This document shows, one piece after another, positions 26,970 through 35,485 of a stretch of 41,218 bases of DNA. Below the pieces are notes generated by a model. The model made no database searches. It saw only the letters and a program-made list of their open reading frames with translations, and was not told the DNA's origin. Source of the DNA: Exophiala sp. HKRS030 (Eukaryota > Ascomycota > Eurotiomycetes > Chaetothyriales > Herpotrichiellaceae); contig JAHWDD010000045.1 in the NCBI GenBank assembly GCA_023897205.1, positions 1 through 41,218 on the forward strand. Reading direction: 5' to 3'. The position numbers and the translations under genes were made by a program. Position 1 is the first letter of the stretch. Every line of letters starts with the position of its first letter.

Positions 26970-28480
26970 AGAAGTCTATTCGTGTTTTGCTTAGGCTCTC
27001 ACTTATGACCTAGACTATACTATAACCTATTAGGGCTAAATCTATATAGTTAGGCTTAACTATAATAAGAGCTAAGTAATATTTAATAAGAAGGACCTAA
27101 ATAAGACTATACCTCGCTATTATGATATAACTAAGATAGCGCTAGTAAAGAGAGACTTAGTCACTCCAGTTAAGAAAGCACTAATTAAGGCGCTATAACA
27201 TCATTACTTAATGACTATAGTCCTTAATAATTTCACACCGCTAAATAAGGTGTATACTAATAAGATAAGAGAGGTGTACCGCTAATTTAGCTAAAAGGAT
27301 CTAGACGTTATTACACTCTTTAGTGATACGCTTATAAACTAAAAGCTAAGGTAAATATTCGATATTTATACTAGTAAGGTAATCTCTTTATTACCTATAT
27401 ATAAGGTATAAGCAGTACTTAAGTATGGCCTAGTATAGCCTAAGGTCTAGAGCTACCTAAGAGTGCCCTATCTATATATTTATCTTATAAAGAGATTTAA
27501 TACCTTAGAAGTTACGCTAGTAGCCTATAATATTATTTATAAGCTTATCCTAAATACTAGCTATATAGTATATATATCTATCTATATTAATGTTCTTATT
27601 AGCGAATATTAACGGTTAATACTATATAACTATAAGGCTACTATCGCTAATAATAAGTTTTTCGCCATTTATAGTGACATTAACTTCTATAGCTTTTACT
27701 AACTTTATAACTACTATTTACTTATATATATAGCGATACTAGCTAGCTAGTTTAAGGTCACTCTAGAGTCTATAGAGCGTATAAAAAAGATTATCACGAA
27801 AGAAATATTACGGCTTAAATCACTACCTATAGCTAACTAGCTTAAATTCTTCTTAGCTATATATATATATATATTAATTCGGTTCAGCTTTTAGAACGAG
27901 CTAAAGAGACTCTTAATCCTTAAAGATAAAGAGCTATACTATATAATTATTATTATAATATACTATAAGAAGAGAATTATGTATATATTAATAAACGATC
28001 TTAAGAATACTAATATATAACGCGAGTTATTCCGGAAAGTAATACTACTTATACTAGAGAGTTAGCTTAACTTCCCTAACTATATTATTAATGTACTAAA
28101 AGTGATGAATACTATACTAGATAGCGAGATTAAGTACCGCTAATAGAACTATAAGGTCACGTTCGAATCGCTCTAGGAGACTATCTAGCATAAGGACGCC
28201 CTTATATATATAGAGCCTTAGGGGTGAATACTGCCTACGAGACACACCTATAAAGTCTTATCTTTTAAGTAAAGTTTAGTTAAGTAGACTAGCTTAGTTT
28301 ACACTAAAGATCTAGGCTTAGTTAAAAACTTAACATAAGCACATTAATACCTTAAGAATATATAAGCGCTACATAAATACCATAAATATTTAGTCCGACT
28401 TAAGCATAAGGTTAAGGTTATAATCATTAAGTAAATACTCACGCTAATGGCAGCTAAGGCTAATATCTCTATTGTTTTAT
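26970..28480 (+). pseudogene. RIP-degraded coding sequence, unidentified
   Basis: One frame (e.g. codon AAG at 27,172) stays protein-like for about 500 codons without a frameshift. It carries about 33 stops, all but one TAA or TAG. That density is lower than chance predicts for such AT-rich DNA, and the bias against TGA fits RIP of Gln and Trp codons. The translation is rich in K, L, I and Y. Legible pieces include RDLVTPVKKALIKALQHHYL and KDLGLVKNL. I do not recognise the family; a transposon protein or a large host protein are both possible. It ends just before the composition boundary at about 28,595, so it directly abuts the candidate Starship edge. Confidence 0.5.
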
Positions 28481-28594
28481 CTTACTTTTACCGTTTAGGT
28501 TAGCTAATAGAGAGTAAATTAGAGAATATATACAGTAAAACATAATAAAAGAGCTAATAAGAGAAGGGTAAGTACGTAATATTTAATAAGTAAG

Positions 28595-28740
28595 ACATCC
28601 CAGATTCTTAGGAGCCGACTTCCTCCTTGGGTGCGCACCTCTTGCCCTTTCGCTCACCCCAATCACACCTCTAACACTCTCGCTTCACACCCACCAGTCC
28701 CCTTGACTCACCCGCAGCTCACCTCGACTCACCCGCAACC
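28595..28740. other. Sharp composition boundary with C-rich repeated motifs
   Basis: Within about 20 bases the DNA changes from RIP-type AT-rich sequence to C-rich sequence of normal dinucleotide content. The first 140 bases contain many CTCACC or CACACC words. A 12-base direct repeat GACTCACCCGCA occurs at 28,705-28,716 and 28,726-28,737. The position is about 300 bases upstream of the recombinase promoter, where a Starship left end would be expected. I could not identify terminal inverted repeats or a target-site duplication, because the other end is outside the window. Confidence 0.6.
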
Positions 28741-28899
28741 ACGGCGATGATAGGTTCGGGACGGAGGACTCGACAATGCGTGGTTCGAACCGGGTCGCAG
28801 CGACGCTGCCCGGCGAGGACCACCCTGCATTTTCGGCGGGGGGTGTTCAGGGTAGCGTCGAGCGACTTGTTCCCCCCAGCGATTAATGCCGCACGCACG

Positions 28900-28906
28900 T
28901 ATAAAG
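28900..28906 (+). promoter_or_regulatory. TATA box of the DUF3435 recombinase gene
   Basis: TATAAAG lies 137 bases upstream of the first in-frame ATG at 29,037 and is followed by a G-run. It is the only good TATA element between the composition boundary and the gene. Transcription would be expected to begin near 28,930. Confidence 0.5.
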
Positions 28907-28997
28907 GGGGGATCTGCCCGCGCTGCAACTGAAACGGTCGGTTGGTCTCCCAACTTACAGAACCTCGCCTTTTCGTGGGTTATCAGGGACCGGCTGA

Positions 28998-29030
28998 ATG
29001 CGGTACGGTCCTACCCTCGTTGACATGTGA
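28998..29030 (+). promoter_or_regulatory. Upstream ORF in the recombinase leader
   Basis: ATG at 28,998 opens a ten-residue reading frame (MRYGPTLVDM) whose last sense codon is itself an ATG immediately followed by TGA at 29,028. The frame ends six bases before the first possible recombinase start at 29,037, so it could throttle initiation there and favour the downstream ATG at 29,109. Function is inferred from position only. Confidence 0.35.
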
Positions 29031-29036
29031 GAGCCG

Positions 29037-32000
29037 ATGGCCTCCTACATTTTATCCCCTGCTTACTTGATTGATTTAGTGGCCCCTCTAAAGTGCTCAA
29101 GGTTCACCATGGAGGATCGACTCGCTGCTCGAAGACAGGCGGAACAGGACAGGCTTCGCGAAAAGCGGAATTTCCGCCACTGGGAAAGCCAGGCTACGGA
29201 TGAAGTAGTTCTGAAGCCCATCAAGCCGAAAACCGAGAACGGTTATAACAGGATGCTCGACGCATGGGATAAGTGAGCCACTTCCAGTCGGTCTGGGAGA
29301 CGACCGTATTGACACGGTGTTAGGTTTAGCGCTCGGCGCCGTGGCGCCTCCCCCTTCCACTTAAAGACGCTCAAACAGTTCTTGAAATGGTACTGCGACG
29401 GACGGAAGGGTCGTATCCCCGCGGCGGACGACGACGACGAAGACGACGGCGTAGACGACGGCGAAGGGGAGGAAGACGCCGACAGAGAGCTTCGAATGAC
29501 GCAGGACTCCGTCTACACATGTTGGAAGAGCTTCCTATCAGGGTGGCAACGCCGAGAGACAACGTCCTTTCCGAAGCATATTCAGACCACGATCAAGACT
29601 GTAAGCTCCTCTATCGATAGTCTCCCAAACATAAGGTCAACGCTCAATGCCTTATACTCTCTAGCTTGTCTACGGCGGTGACAACAACTACCTAAACCTA
29701 AGAACAATACAGCGTCCGGCTCGAAATTTCACCGTCATAGACCACAAAGTTTGCGTTGGTCAACTTTGGGGAAACGACTGGCACGACTTCTACTGTGAAT
29801 CATACCGCGTCCGTCTTCACCTGATGCAGCTCCTACACGCGAATACATCTGCTCGAACCGCGGAATACGTAATGAACCTAAGATATCGTGTATTATGCTA
29901 CCCTCACCATAGCTTTATAGACATCGACCTTAGCTGACAGCTTTAGGATACCGCCATCTACCAAGTATGGTTTGAAGATAAACCGCAACCACAGATTGTG
30001 ATCGATCTCTGTCGCAAACATACTAAGGGACTTGCCAACCTCCCGCGCAAACAGTAGGCTCTCCCCTTCTATCCAGGAGACACGAGACTAACCGCGGGCT
30101 AAAGACCAGAGCATCTCTTGTACGAACTTGTTGACCAACCGTTTTACTATAATACGGTGTTATTCTTCGTGAGTCCTATCCTCGCGCTTGGCGGCCTACG
30201 TGACTTCAAAACCTGGCAAGACATCCGTGCTATACAAAAGCCAGGTGGCCGTGAATGGGTTCCGCTGCACTACCATAAGGATTTACTGAAGAGGCCGGTC
30301 TTCCCGAGATATGCGTCCCCGTGGGAACCGGCGACGTCGATGATAAACGCTCTAGGTGACCTGGGAGAACGAGCAGGCTTCCGCGATAGACCGACGCCGG
30401 GTGCGATCCGTCGTGAAGGTCTACTCAAAGTTGATAGTGAGTGACCTAATGTATAAGGGAGATTGCCCGCATGGGAATGTGTACTGACTGGCGCTCTGAA
30501 AAAGTGCACGGTTATTCCATCAACGAAAGGATGAGACACGCCGACCATATCAACGCCAATACGTACGGGGGGTACTATCAAAGTGGCATCTCTACCGTAG
30601 ATGGTCAGGCTACGTTCTTCGGCCTTGAGAAACAGGGAACGAAACTTCACGAAATGTTCCGTGGCTTCTCGATTCACAGAATCCATGATTACAACCCCGA
30701 ACTCCCCCAGAATTTACACGCCAAACTAGACCGTTACGCCTCGGAAGCTATAAAGGATCCTGCTTTATATGAAGATTCGTCCGGCCTAGGAGTTACTCAA
30801 AAACTTTATGAGAAGAAACGACAGTACAAGGCGAGCCTTCTCCAACGACAACGGCTGTCATTTTTTGATGATTGGACGTCTCCCTACCCAAAGCTACCTT
30901 ATGAATCTGATTTCCAACAAACTAGGAAGCTCATGCCTGAACGTGATCGCCTAGCATCCACGTTGTTCATGTCCGGCTCATTGCGAGATACCAACGGGTG
31001 CCGCATCATACAGGACCTTGTGGCTCTATGCTCATCACAAAACTCTGATACATTCTGTTCTACTCTCAACGAATCCCGAACCGAATGCCTTACCTGTGGT
31101 CTGGCCAGAACCAGCAGCAACCACAATTGGTGGTATCACTTGTACAGTTGTCGGAAGAAACAGAGCGCAGCCAATGGGGGGGTCTCTGAGTTTTGTTTCT
31201 TATGCTTCCAGTGGCTCGACGACGCTGAGTCCTGGCACAACCACGCTCGTCACCATCTCGAACACGTAGCAACTCTGCCGCTGAAATGTAACCTCACGGT
31301 CTTCCGTGGGAATGTTATCCGGCCCGCCCTCTGCCCGAACTGTCTGGGAAACGATATCCTCACGCCCACACAGAGGATGCGTCAGTTTCTTAATGTTACC
31401 GAGTGGAAAGACCATGTTCATAGGTGTTACCCTCGGCAAGGGCCATCATTTGAATGCAGACACCCCCGTTGCCGTCAGGTGCCGGCTTTTGACCAAAACA
31501 GTCTATTTATTGAGCACCGGTCGGACCTCCACCAGACTCCGTCGCCTAAAAGTGATCAGGCAAAGACACTGGAGTACGCCGATAAGCCAGTCTACCAAGC
31601 TAAACGGTCAACCGCCATCGATGGTAGACACCCTATTCGACGCTTGGCGGGTAGGCACGGCAGCAACAATTTCGTGAACTATTCATCTATGTGCATGAAA
31701 GAAAAGATTGAGAATCGGCGCACCGGAAAGCCACATAATTCCTCTGGAATCCCAGAACGGACGGTGGAGGTCTCAAGCGCATTATCTCAACGTCACCGTC
31801 GTCAGTCGGACCCTGCGGAAGTATCCGACACTGATCAAGCATCGTCCCCTGTTCTCGATGGTATCGAAAAAGGGAAAAGTGACAATGTACAACCACCGGC
31901 CTACTCGAAAGCGTCGGTAAACGATGTTCAGGCCCCGGGCAGTAACGAGGACCGAGGCAGCGTCGACTCAACTCCAGGACAGTCAGTAGTCCGTTTGCTT

Positions 32001-32348
32001 GGACAGGATATATCACTCCTCGAAGCCAAAAGCAGTGATGTACGGCAGGGTAAACGTCTATCTCTGGCAGCGGATGCCGACCAACAAGGCACACGAAAAA
32101 AGAGGAAATGCAATATCACGATCGAGATTCCACCTCGACCAACTGATTGGTGGGTCTGGGAAAAGCTTGTTTCTCCAACAGAGAATCGAGGCTCGAAGGC
32201 GTCTTCAAGCAGTCGAGATCCACCCCAAAAGCGATGTCCAGGCAGACCGAAGGCGCCAACCAAAATGGACGCCTTGGATGGTTGTGCACTGAAGCGACCA
32301 CGCGGTAGACCGCCAGGGTCTCGCAATAAGAATAGACGCTTCAACTAG
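29037..32348 (+). CDS. DUF3435 tyrosine recombinase (Starship captain-type) with zinc fingers and AT-hooks
   Basis: Proposed exons are 29037-29272, 29324-29600, 29665-29889, 29947-30053, 30105-30436 and 30505-32348. Joined, they give 1,006 residues with no internal stop. Each junction restores family similarity, e.g. LLKVD joined to HGYSINERM. The catalytic core shows box I SARTAEYV (R235), GAIRREGL (R384), ADH (H407) and NTYGGYY with the presumed nucleophile Y417. The first box-II residue, normally His in HxxR, is Gly381. After the core come four Cys/His modules: C587-C590-H604-C608, C623-C626-H639-H643, C669-C672-H696-C700 and C710-C715-H730-H735. Residues 114-133 are acidic. The tail has two AT-hook cores, PGRP (971-974) and RGRPPGS (992-998). 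Captains cut and join DNA to move giant elements. ATG 29,109 (ACCATGG) is an alternative start, giving 982 residues. Confidence 0.9.
29273..29323 (+). other. Intron 1 of the recombinase gene
   Basis: 51 nt, donor GTGAGC, branch-like TTGAC, acceptor GTTAG. Removing it eliminates the TGA at 29,274 and joins MLDAWDK to an in-frame second exon. Confidence 0.75.
29601..29664 (+). other. Intron 2 of the recombinase gene
   Basis: 64 nt, donor GTAAGC, acceptor CTCTAG, phase 0. It moves the reading from frame 0 to frame 1, where the RNFTVIDHKV segment matches the family. Confidence 0.8.
29890..29946 (+). other. Intron 3 of the recombinase gene
   Basis: 57 nt, weak donor GTATTA, strong branch GCTGAC eight bases before the acceptor CTTTAG. 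Removes TGA 29,935 and TAG 29,944 and joins NLRYR to DTAIYQVWF. That matches the family's L-x-Y-[KR]-D segment. Confidence 0.75.
30054..30104 (+). other. Intron 4 of the recombinase gene
   Basis: 51 nt, donor GTAGGC, branch ACTAAC, acceptor AAAG. Removes TAG 30,055 and TAA 30,100 and restores LPRKQPEHLLYE. Confidence 0.78.
30437..30504 (+). other. Intron 5 of the recombinase gene
   Basis: 68 nt, donor GTGAGT, branch ACTGAC, acceptor AAAAAG. It contains ATG 30,471, which would otherwise look like the start of a separate 625-residue protein. Splicing joins the Arg box to the His/Tyr boxes of the same recombinase. Confidence 0.85.
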
Positions 32349-32784
32349 TATAGCTTATATCATCACGGATATCAGGACTCGAGCCACACCCGCAAAACAA
32401 GGCATTGTTCATTATATATATCTTACAAGGGGATGGATGATGGTCTAGTAAGCCAAGCTTCCCTTTTGTCGTCTCTACTCATGAAAACGTCTCTTCTACT
32501 CCTTCTGTGATATTTTACAATTATCAAGCGTATTAGGAAGTTTGCTGTTACATCTGGTTATAGTAGTACAGTAACTTCTTAGCGAAGATCCTAGTTGCCC
32601 GGAGGTATGGTATATAGCGCTTGATATTGGATCATAGTTGCTTACTATATTATCTATGATTTAGAAAATTGTGGTACGTTGTCTCAGATCTACCATAATT
32701 ACAAGGGATCAGGTAAGCCGTTCTTATCTAAGTGGTATTCTATTCATCAGAAATTTAATCTCGCATAGCCTCTAATAAGTGAAC
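32349..32784. other. Intergenic stretch, convergent gene ends
   Basis: 436 bases between the stop codons of the convergent recombinase and coiled-coil genes. It is moderately AT-rich. I see no coding frame, tRNA or repeat, so it presumably holds both 3' UTRs and poly(A) sites. Confidence 0.6.
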
Positions 32785-34308
32785 CTAGCACTCAACGAAA
32801 GAATGAGTCAATGCCCGTGCACGAACACAGTTCGGACCACCACATGCCGGGCACGTGAGACCGGGACACCAATCCGTTCCCATCTCTGACACGGTTATCC
32901 ACGTAAAGTCCTCGACATGTTTCGCACACAGTATGCACTCTTGATTAGTCGTAGCTTCCGGTACCTGTTGGCAGCATCTTGGAGGGTAGGTAAGCCAAGC
33001 CGTTACTGGTATCGCGTTATCTGCTGTATTGGGAGGGCCTTGGAAACTCCACCGGTCCACTGGTTGATAATTGTAAAGACAGTCGTTGCCCGTCTCAGGT
33101 GCAGCAGGGTCCTGGTCAAATATCGCTTGAACATCGTTGATCGTATTCGCAGGTTGTTGTCGCTGCTGGAGTTGATTCCAGATAAGGCGGCCGTCCTCTC
33201 CAAGCTGTGTAGAAGCCACCTCTATCGCCGCGACGGTAGGTACTTCGGCCATCTGACCCTTTGTACCGTCTGCTTCTCGTTTCTGCTCTTTATCCTGGCC
33301 ACTGTCGGAGGGTTCCACTTCAGAATCTGCTTGCCTTGTTTTATGGCACTGCAATTGCTGTGTGGCGGTATCCAATGCCAACTTCACCTGCTTTAACTCT
33401 GCCCTAGATGTAGAAAGGAGCTCCCTAGCATGTGCTTTGCTTTCACTGAGTTGTTTCTGTAACGATGAGACTTCGCCTTTTTGCTCGGTAATGGTCCGTT
33501 GAGCCTCCGCCAGCTCTTCTTCTGTTGAGCTGTAAGTGGTGGCTTGATCTCTTATTTGTCGATAGACTTCCGTGCATTCCTTCTCCATTTGTTCTTTTGT
33601 GGCTTTGGTACACAACAGCTCTTCCATGGTTGATTCGGCGGCACGCTGGGTCTGTACCAGACTCTGATTGGTCGATGATAGTTGCTGCCTGTAATTGTGT
33701 AGTTCCTGCTCAGCTGCTTGGTCTCTCTCGTGGAGACATCGCCTCAGGGTTGCAAGCTCGCTAGTCAGACTAGTGACAGTTTGTTCCGTTTCCATGAGAT
33801 GCCTCCTGACCTCGGTGATCTTGCTTTCTTGCTCACTATGTTCACGTCTGACTCTGCTTAACGCCTCCTCCGTTGAGCCAAGTTTTTGGCAATTCACCTG
33901 GAGTTGCTGCAGGTACTCCTTTGGTTGACGCGCAATGCTCTGATAGTGCACTGTTGATTTTCGCTCCCTAGCTCGGTACCACTCCGAGGGTGTACTAGGC
34001 TGGATTTCCGAGTGACGGACGCGACGCAGACTCCTCCGCTTCCGTTTCGGTTTGATTCTCAACTCGAGACTGGTTTGAAGGGATATCGTGTACTCGATAA
34101 GCTTCTCCTTCGTGGCACTCTGGAGATGGGTTTGCAATTCAGAACGGTCAGCGGGAAGCTCACTGCCCAACTGTTTCGAAAGGACCTTCTTCCAAGAGCG
34201 AGCAGAATACTCGTCATCTATGAATGAGGAAATTCTAGCCACGAGCTCTTCCTCATTGTACTCCTCCAACTTTTTCTGCGTTCTGGTAGGTTTCTGTTTG
34301 CGATCCAT
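32785..34308 (-). CDS. Long coiled-coil protein with C-terminal Cys-rich motif
   Basis: An uninterrupted 507-codon frame starts at ATG 34,308 (MDRKQKPTRT). The frame stays open further upstream to a TTG at 34,467, but that stretch is the pyrimidine-rich leader, and a TATA-like element lies 50-65 bases upstream of the ATG. Residues 1-90 form a charged helical N-terminal domain (EEELVARISSFIDDEYSARS), followed by a basic KPKRKRRSLRRVRH stretch near 90. Residues about 145-332 are a long heptad-rich coiled coil, and about 340-430 are acidic and polar. The last 60 residues hold a Cys cluster (ECILC, then CPGLTCPACGG), which may bind zinc. I do not recognise a family. The layout suggests a structural or DNA-associated protein. 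If the region is a Starship this is cargo of unknown role. Confidence 0.75.
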   Translation of the reverse strand: MDRKQKPTRTQKKLEEYNEEELVARISSFIDDEYSARSWKKVLSKQLGSELPADRSELQTHLQSATKEKLIEYTISLQTSLELRIKPKRKRRSLRRVRHSEIQPSTPSEWYRARERKSTVHYQSIARQPKEYLQQLQVNCQKLGSTEEALSRVRREHSEQESKITEVRRHLMETEQTVTSLTSELATLRRCLHERDQAAEQELHNYRQQLSSTNQSLVQTQRAAESTMEELLCTKATKEQMEKECTEVYRQIRDQATTYSSTEEELAEAQRTITEQKGEVSSLQKQLSESKAHARELLSTSRAELKQVKLALDTATQQLQCHKTRQADSEVEPSDSGQDKEQKREADGTKGQMAEVPTVAAIEVASTQLGEDGRLIWNQLQQRQQPANTINDVQAIFDQDPAAPETGNDCLYNYQPVDRWSFQGPPNTADNAIPVTAWLTYPPRCCQQVPEATTNQECILCAKHVEDFTWITVSEMGTDWCPGLTCPACGGPNCVRARALTHSFVEC

Positions 34309-34358
34309 GAGGAAGAGAAGTAAGGAAGGTGGGAGAAAGGAGGAGGGCGGGCGGTATG

Positions 34359-34372
34359 AGACCTTTAAATAT
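34359..34372 (-). promoter_or_regulatory. TATA-like element of the coiled-coil gene
   Basis: On the minus strand, CATATTTAAAGG lies about 50-65 bases upstream of ATG 34,308. It is followed by a C/T-rich leader, which is typical of fungal promoters and supports the ATG choice. Confidence 0.45.
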
Positions 34373-35485
34373 GCTGTTAGTGCTTTGTGATCATGGGTGC
34401 ATTCTTTTCTTGTCTTAATCCCTGTCCTTGCCCATCGTGCCAATGCCGCTGAGGTGGGTGGGAGCAAGGTTTACCTTGTACACTATGCATCCTAGTCTCT
34501 AAGCCCCGTCTCGTCACGTCTTACTTTCCTCTTGTTCTCTCTTGGTGATGAGTTTATTGTGCCTTCTGTGGGTTTTTTTCTGCTCACACACATATCCTGC
34601 CTCCAAGGTCACAAAACAGAGCCAGAGGACTACCGTCTCCTCTCTTCTAAACTTATATTGCCTCTTGGCCCGTGTGAGGGCTGGTGGCACTCTTCAAGAG
34701 GGCAAGTCGTCGTAGCTCTGCGTTCGAACCACGCTCTTGTTCGGTTAGGACAATAATCCAATGGCAGAAATAGCTCACCAGAAACTAAAATAGTAGAAAG
34801 GGAAGCCGTCAAAAGCCGAGTCATCAGCCACGCGGAAGCTGTGATATGCCAGATATCCAAGAGGTACCTGCTTGGGTAATCTCTGCTTATGTGTGTATAG
34901 GCTCATGGTGGCCGTATGTTATACTATCCTCTTCCAGTGTTGTTTGGGCACGGATAGCAAGCAATCAGCTGGAAGAGGAGAAAGAATCACAGAGCCATGT
35001 TAAAGCGCCATCAAGACATCGGGCCCCAGGAACAGCCCTAATCAAATCACTGTTCACACTATCTACTCATTAGTAACGGGTCTGCTCCACTACTTTCTGC
35101 CGAGCAGAAGCATGGATTACGCGGTGGCGAACCTCATTCAGACTAGAAGACCAAGGTAGGTATAAGAGACTGATCATTCGACTTTGGCAGCCAATCCAAC
35201 TGATAAAGGGGCCTGGGGTGTTCTGATTCGAAAGTGGATCTGGGGCTCCAAGATGATCCAATCGTCTTTGAAATTCACTGTACTAACCGACCTTGACTTA
35301 TACCGGCAAGCATGTTGGCCGCTACTGAGGCTGCTGAACTTCCAATGAATCTGCCTTGCTTCGTAGACTGATAGACAATCTTATTACTCTGGGGCTAGGT
35401 AATATTCTCCCAGTCAATTCCTAGTTTGGCTAGATGTTTCTCAGAGATACCTATACGTCTGAGTATTTCACTGTCCCTCTACCAC
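34373..35485. other. 1.1-kb stretch without a supported gene
   Basis: Short open frames occur on both strands, the best being ATG 34,846-35,073 (+, 75 residues, two hydrophobic segments), but none has homology I recognise or splice support. Composition is normal, without RIP signature. It holds the divergent promoter side of the coiled-coil gene and the 3' side of the ferric reductase gene. Confidence 0.5.

Larger units (their letters stand above)
1..28595. repeat. AT-rich RIP-mutated island
   Basis: The whole stretch is about 30% G+C where counted by hand and is dominated by TpA steps. CpA and TpG are strongly depleted, while CpG and CpC remain. This is the classic product of RIP, the premeiotic C-to-T mutation of duplicated DNA in ascomycetes. 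No intact gene is visible. The few ATG-, GTG- or TTG-started open frames of 60-70 codons (near 255, 2,522, 15,181 and 15,917) are low-complexity and unsupported. Recognisable fossils are listed separately. Outside them (1-4,860; 6,000-17,590; 18,800-22,230; 25,775-26,970) I see only degenerate repeat-like DNA without identifiable genes, RNAs or CRISPR arrays. The island ends abruptly near 28,595. Confidence 0.93.

Noticed and set aside
1..28595. AT-rich mitochondrial or organellar DNA
   Set aside because: CpG is retained while CpA is lost, and the fossil genes carry directed C-to-T/G-to-A damage at CpA. That fits RIP of nuclear DNA and not organellar base bias; no mitochondrial genes are present.
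28783..28792. TTCGAAC tRNA B-box-like sequence (also at 34,722-34,729)
   Set aside because: The flanking five bases do not pair as a T-stem on either strand, and no D- or anticodon arm is visible.
29387..29620. Arginine-rich 77-residue frame
   Set aside because: It is the shifted frame over the Asp/Glu-rich GAC repeat of recombinase exon 2; the poly-Arg run is an artefact of that.
29935..30102. Nonsense mutations (TGA 29,935; TAG 29,944; TAG 30,055; TAA 30,100) making the recombinase a pseudogene
   Set aside because: All four fall inside two 51-57-nt introns with good branch sites, and removing them restores the family alignment.
30471..32348. Stand-alone 625-residue protein starting at ATG 30,471
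   Set aside because: The ATG lies inside a GTGAGT...AAAAAG intron. The first residues of this frame (to V12) do not fit the family, while splicing joins the His/Tyr boxes to the upstream Arg boxes.
34309..34467. N-terminal extension of the coiled-coil protein
   Set aside because: The upstream start is a TTG and the extension translates the pyrimidine-rich leader and TATA-like region; ATG 34,308 is the better start.
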